Shown: positions 24,321 to 27,402 of the stretch, in pieces
Numbering within the stretch: the first letter of the stretch is position 1
Layout of the letters: every line of letters begins with the position of its first letter
From: JBFLXN01 sp040755715 [NCBI: Candidatus Edwardsbacteria bacterium]
GTDB lineage: Bacteria; Edwardsbacteria; AC1; JBFLXN01
Assembly (NCBI GenBank): GCA_040755715.1
Contig: JBFLXN010000013.1
Coordinates: 1-27,402 of the forward strand
Direction: 5' to 3'
Length of the DNA stretch: 27,402 bases
Translations under genes and position numbers: made by a program
The notes under the pieces: generated by a model
Databases searched by the model: none
What the model was told of the DNA's origin: nothing
Seen by the model: the letters and a program-made list of their open reading frames with translations, nothing else

Positions 24321-25700
24321 ATGTCTAAAGTGTTACTTTTAAATCCCCCCGGTGATAAGGTCTATCTGCGGGATAGTTACTGTAGCAAGGTTTCTAAGAG
24401 CGGTTATATTACCCCTCCGGTTGATCTCATTATCCTGAGTGGACTTTTAGCCAGTCGGTTTGAAGTAGAAGTATTAGATGCAATCGCTGAGAGATTATCC
24501 TATGAAGAGAGTTATCAAAAAATAATGAACCTGAAAATTGAGGCCATAATCTTTCTCACCGGAGAAGTTTCTTGGGAGAGGGATTTTGAATTCTTACATT
24601 GGGTCAAGAGTAAAAGAGAGAATCTCTTGATGGTGGGAAGTGGAGATGTGCTGATGGAAGAAGGCGTAGAGATTATAAATAAGAATAGTTTTTTAGATGC
24701 GATTCTGTTGGATTATACCGAGAGTTCTATCTTAGATTATTTAGAAGGAAGACGCTCAAATCTTGAAAATCTGATTTTTAGAGATGGAGAGAGAGTGATT
24801 ATTTCCTCTAAAGTAGAGCAAAAGAGCGAGTTTTCCATTCCTCTTCCCCAACATAAACTCTTTCCTTTTCATAAGTATAGTTGGCCATTTGCCAGGCGAA
24901 CCCCCTTTACAGGTGTGGTAACCGATTTTGGGTGCCCTTATAAATGCGATTTTTGTCTGATAGGCCAATTAGGTTTTAAGACCCGACCGCCAGCAGAAGT
25001 TTTGAAAGAGCTCCTTTATATTCAATCCTTGGGAATAAAAGAGATATTCTTTGGAGACCAAACCTTTGGAGTGAAAAGAGAAAGAGCCATCAATATTTGT
25101 GAGGGAATGCTCAGGGAGAGGATAAATCTTAGCTGGGGATGTTTCTCCCGGGTTGATTTGGTTGACCACGAACTTTTAGATTGTATGAGAATAGCCGGTT
25201 GCCATACTATTATCTTTGGCGTAGAAAGTGGAAATGATGAAATTTTGAAAAGATACCATAAAGGATTTACTATAGCAAAGGTGAGAGAGACATTTCGTTT
25301 ATGTCAAGAAATGAAGATCACCACGGTAGCTACCTTTATCCTGGGACTGCCTGGAGAGAATGAAGCTTCCTGCTACAAGACCATCGCCCTGGCTAAGGAG
25401 ATAGGTTGTGATTATGCTTCTTTTAATATTCCTGTTCCTCGGAAGAGGACCCCTCTACGTGAGGAAGCGCTAAAACACGGCTGGATTTTGCCAGAAGTGA
25501 GAGAGCCAGACCAGTCAGGAACAGTAGTAGGAATCCAGACAGCTCAACTTTCGGCTAATAAACTTCAAAATCTTCGCCGTCAAGCCGAAAAAGAGTTCTA
25601 TCTGAGACCAAGCTGTCTTCTCAGACTGCTGGTGAGAATAAGGACATTTACAGAATTAAAGAATCATCTCAAACAAGGAAGAGGATTGTTCAGAAAATAG
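24321..25700 (+). CDS. B12-binding-domain-type radical SAM protein
   Basis: A 459-residue protein of the B12-binding-domain radical SAM superfamily. The N-terminal Rossmann-like domain (KVLLLNPPGD, PPVDLIILSGLLA) resembles a cobalamin-binding fold but without a clear D-x-H-x-x-G. The radical SAM core has CPYKCDFC, IKEIFFGDQTFG, GCHTIIFGVESGNDEILKR and TTVATFILGLPGE. Members methylate unactivated carbons or perform ring chemistry on lipids. Short gaps on both sides (5 and 7 bases) place it in the operon. Confidence 0.87.
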   Translation: MSKVLLLNPPGDKVYLRDSYCSKVSKSGYITPPVDLIILSGLLASRFEVEVLDAIAERLSYEESYQKIMNLKIEAIIFLTGEVSWERDFEFLHWVKSKRENLLMVGSGDVLMEEGVEIINKNSFLDAILLDYTESSILDYLEGRRSNLENLIFRDGERVIISSKVEQKSEFSIPLPQHKLFPFHKYSWPFARRTPFTGVVTDFGCPYKCDFCLIGQLGFKTRPPAEVLKELLYIQSLGIKEIFFGDQTFGVKRERAINICEGMLRERINLSWGCFSRVDLVDHELLDCMRIAGCHTIIFGVESGNDEILKRYHKGFTIAKVRETFRLCQEMKITTVATFILGLPGENEASCYKTIALAKEIGCDYASFNIPVPRKRTPLREEALKHGWILPEVREPDQSGTVVGIQTAQLSANKLQNLRRQAEKEFYLRPSCLLRLLVRIRTFTELKNHLKQGRGLFRK

Positions 25701-25707
25701 TTAAAAA

Positions 25708-26463
25708 ATGAAAACTTGCATTATGATTCCTACTTTCTGTGAGAGGGAAAACATTGTCCAGCTAGTAGAGGAAATTCTTGCTCTTAATCTCGGGGTGAAT
25801 ATTCTTATCGTTGATGATAATTCTCCTGATGGAACAGGAAAGATAGCGGATGAATTGGCAAAAAAATATCCCCAGGTTCAAGTCCTTCATCGTCAGGGAA
25901 TAGGGGGTAGAGGTTCAGCCGGAATTGCTGGGCTAAAATATCTTTTAGCTCAGGGAGCAGATTTCATTATAGAGATGGATGCGGACTTTTCACACCAACC
26001 TTGCTACCTCCCTTTATTCCTAGAAAAGATTAAAGAGGCCGATATTGTTATAGGCTCAAGATTCGTCAAAGGTGGGAAAGATATTGGCCGGGGAATGAGA
26101 CATCTGATTACTCTATTCGCGAATGTATATATTAGAAATGTTTTAGGTCTAAAGATTTATGATTGCACTTCGGGTTATCGTTGTTTTCGGCGCAAGGTTC
26201 TGGAAGCAATAAACTTAGATAACACGGTATCTTTAGGTCCAGCTATCGTTCAAGAATTGCTTTATAAAGCCTGCCTTAGGGGATTTAGGGTGGTAGAAAT
26301 TCCTGTTGTCTTTGTGGAGCGGAGAAGAGGAAAGTCAACTTTCAATTTTCGGATTATGTTAGAGGGATTTTTAATGGTTTTGATATTAAAGTTTCTTTTC
26401 TCTAAAATTAGGGGAGAGCTAACTGCCAAGGAAATAGAACGGATTTCAGGAGGAAAACTTTGA
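25708..26463 (+). CDS. Polyprenol-phosphate mannosyltransferase-like GT2
   Basis: A 251-residue GT2 enzyme of the dolichol/polyprenol phosphate mannosyltransferase (DPM1) type, which loads a sugar onto a lipid carrier at the membrane. Motifs: MIPTFCERENI, ILIVDDNSPDGTGKIADEL, the metal site EMDADFSHQP, IVIGSRFVKGG, TSGYRCFRRKVLEAI and VVFVERRRGKSTFNF. The usual KxGLGxAY segment is altered to IGGRGSAGIAG. It has no extra membrane domain. It closes the contiguous operon that began at 19060; a repeat-rich gap of about 245 bases follows. Confidence 0.9.
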   Translation: MKTCIMIPTFCERENIVQLVEEILALNLGVNILIVDDNSPDGTGKIADELAKKYPQVQVLHRQGIGGRGSAGIAGLKYLLAQGADFIIEMDADFSHQPCYLPLFLEKIKEADIVIGSRFVKGGKDIGRGMRHLITLFANVYIRNVLGLKIYDCTSGYRCFRRKVLEAINLDNTVSLGPAIVQELLYKACLRGFRVVEIPVVFVERRRGKSTFNFRIMLEGFLMVLILKFLFSKIRGELTAKEIERISGGKL

Positions 26464-26603
26464 AGCGGGAGGGGGATAAAGGATGTCTATTCTTTTACTT
26501 GGGTCACATTTTCCTCCACTAAATTGGAGAAGAACCAAATTCTGTGTTTCCTTAATTCCGTGCTTCCGTGATTAAATAGCTTGGCGTATCGGAATTTGAA
26601 TAA

Positions 26604-26666
26604 AATAGTAGCGAGTAGAAAGTAGCAAGTAGCGAGAAAAGAATTTTTAATTCTCTCTACTTGCTA
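26604..26666. repeat. AGTAGCGAGTAG palindrome
   Basis: TAGCAAGTAGCGAGAAAAGA and following bases (26623-26645) pair with AATTCTCTCTACTTGCTA (26649-26666), with a 5-base bulge. Bases 26604-26631 are a 27-of-28 match to 2746-2773. Confidence 0.85.
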
Positions 26667-26675
26667 GTTGCCGAC

Positions 26676-26692
26676 TGGCGCCACAGGCGCCA
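26676..26692. repeat. Perfect hairpin TGGCGCC/GGCGCCA
   Basis: A 7-base stem with an ACA loop, 17 bases before the ATG of the last gene. GGCGTATC occurs directly on both sides of the repeat block (about 26583-26590 and 26696-26703), which could be a duplicated target site or chance. Confidence 0.75.
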
Positions 26693-26708
26693 CGAGGCGT
26701 ATCTTGTC

Positions 26709-27402
26709 ATGCGGATTCTATTAGTTAGAACATCAACCCCGGCTCGGATGCTTGTCCCGATTGTCCCTCCATTGGGTCTCCTCTATCTGGCTTCTGCAGT
26801 GAGAGAATGGTGCCAGTCCCAGACTGAAATTAGACTTGTCCATCTGATGAAACGAAATTACGGAATTGATGATTTGCGCCAAGAGATAACCGCCTTTAGA
26901 CCACAAATGGTAGGACTATCAACACTCTTATATGAAGACCGAACCCTTCAAGATATTGCGGCGACCGTGAAGGCTTACAACTCCCATTGCTGGATAGTAG
27001 TGGGAGGACCTCAGGCAACCCTTTATCCCCAAGAGGTCTTAAAAGATAAGAATGTTGATTTTGTCGTGATTGGGGAGGGGGAAAAGACTTTTGCCGAACT
27101 GGTAGATTGTTTAGCTCTTGACCACAGTTTTGACAAACTCTCAGGAATTGCTTACCGACAATCTCACCAGATAATCTTTAATCCCCCTCGCCCATTTATT
27201 AGTGAATTAGATGAGATTCCTTTTCCCGCTTGGGATTTAATCCGACTTGAAGACTATCTCTGGCATCCTGAGGCAAGCAATTTTCTGGCCGAGAGAAATT
27301 ATGCCCCTATTTTTACCTCCCGAGCCTGCCCCTATAGTTGCATTTACTGTCACCGAATCTTTGGCAAGGGTTGGCGGGCACGCAGTCCGGAAAATGTCAT
27401 AG
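26709..27402 (+). CDS. B12-binding-domain radical SAM protein (cut off by window end)
   Basis: The first 231 residues are visible from ATG 26709 and the frame is open to the window edge. The N-terminal half is a B12-binding-like domain (RILLVRTSTPARML, PPLGLLYLASAV, QMVGLSTLLYEDRT, WIVVGGPQATLYPQEV, FVVIGEGEKTFAELV), then FPAWDLI and the radical SAM motif CPYSCIYCHRIFG begin the catalytic core. Family members include BchE-type cyclases and P-methylases. It is distinct from the related gene at 24321. No Shine-Dalgarno site is visible; the upstream sequence is repeat-derived. Confidence 0.87.
   Translation, partial: MRILLVRTSTPARMLVPIVPPLGLLYLASAVREWCQSQTEIRLVHLMKRNYGIDDLRQEITAFRPQMVGLSTLLYEDRTLQDIAATVKAYNSHCWIVVGGPQATLYPQEVLKDKNVDFVVIGEGEKTFAELVDCLALDHSFDKLSGIAYRQSHQIIFNPPRPFISELDEIPFPAWDLIRLEDYLWHPEASNFLAERNYAPIFTSRACPYSCIYCHRIFGKGWRARSPENVI

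Overview
All genes in this 27.4 kb window lie on the + strand. It reads as a chromosomal segment of an uncultivated, anaerobic bacterium with two membranes. Anaerobic life is suggested by the NuoG-like/Nfn flavin-based electron transfer genes and by four radical SAM enzymes. An outer membrane is suggested by the MlaE/MlaF lipid transporter and a heptosyltransferase-type GT9. An unusual intergenic style (tandem short words folded into long imperfect palindromes), GH57, and HprK with no phosphotransferase genes nearby recall candidate phyla such as Omnitrophota or relatives. That placement is a guess, not a result.

Layout. (1) 304-5172: an electron transfer operon made of a NuoG-like iron-sulfur subunit, NfnA and NfnB. 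(2) 5193-8179: a small unknown protein, a nucleotidyltransferase, a LeuC/aconitase-type dehydratase, a four-helix-bundle S23/IVP protein and a second nucleotidyltransferase. (3) 8327-11895: DUF4321, TatA, a PflX-like radical SAM protein, a tiny basic protein, RuvX and HprK. (4) 12056-16804: a GH57 glucanotransferase/amylase, family 4 uracil-DNA glycosylase, a broken IVP gene and replicative helicase DnaB. (5) 16971-19015: MlaE permease and MlaF ATPase with an IVP gene wedged between them. (6) 19060 to the window end: a tight cluster of GT9, GT2, radical SAM, methyltransferase-like, DUF362, B12-type radical SAM, DPM1-like GT2 and a truncated B12-type radical SAM gene. It looks like a pathway building a modified cell-surface glycan or glycolipid.

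The most unusual signal lies between the genes. Most longer gaps hold a long imperfect inverted repeat, usually with arms of different sequence from gap to gap, and palindromes also sit in frame inside three genes (GH57, UDG, DnaB). All three four-helix-bundle (IVP) genes, which belong to two subfamilies, sit between such inverted arms. One IVP reading frame runs into its own arm, giving an Asn-Lys-Pro repeat tail, and its stop codon overlaps the mlaF start. This resembles the intervening sequences of 23S rRNA (a stem closing a loop that carries the IVP gene), but here it is placed in protein operons. It is the best candidate for an undescribed element.

I saw no rRNA, tRNA, CRISPR array, transposase or clear intrinsic terminator.
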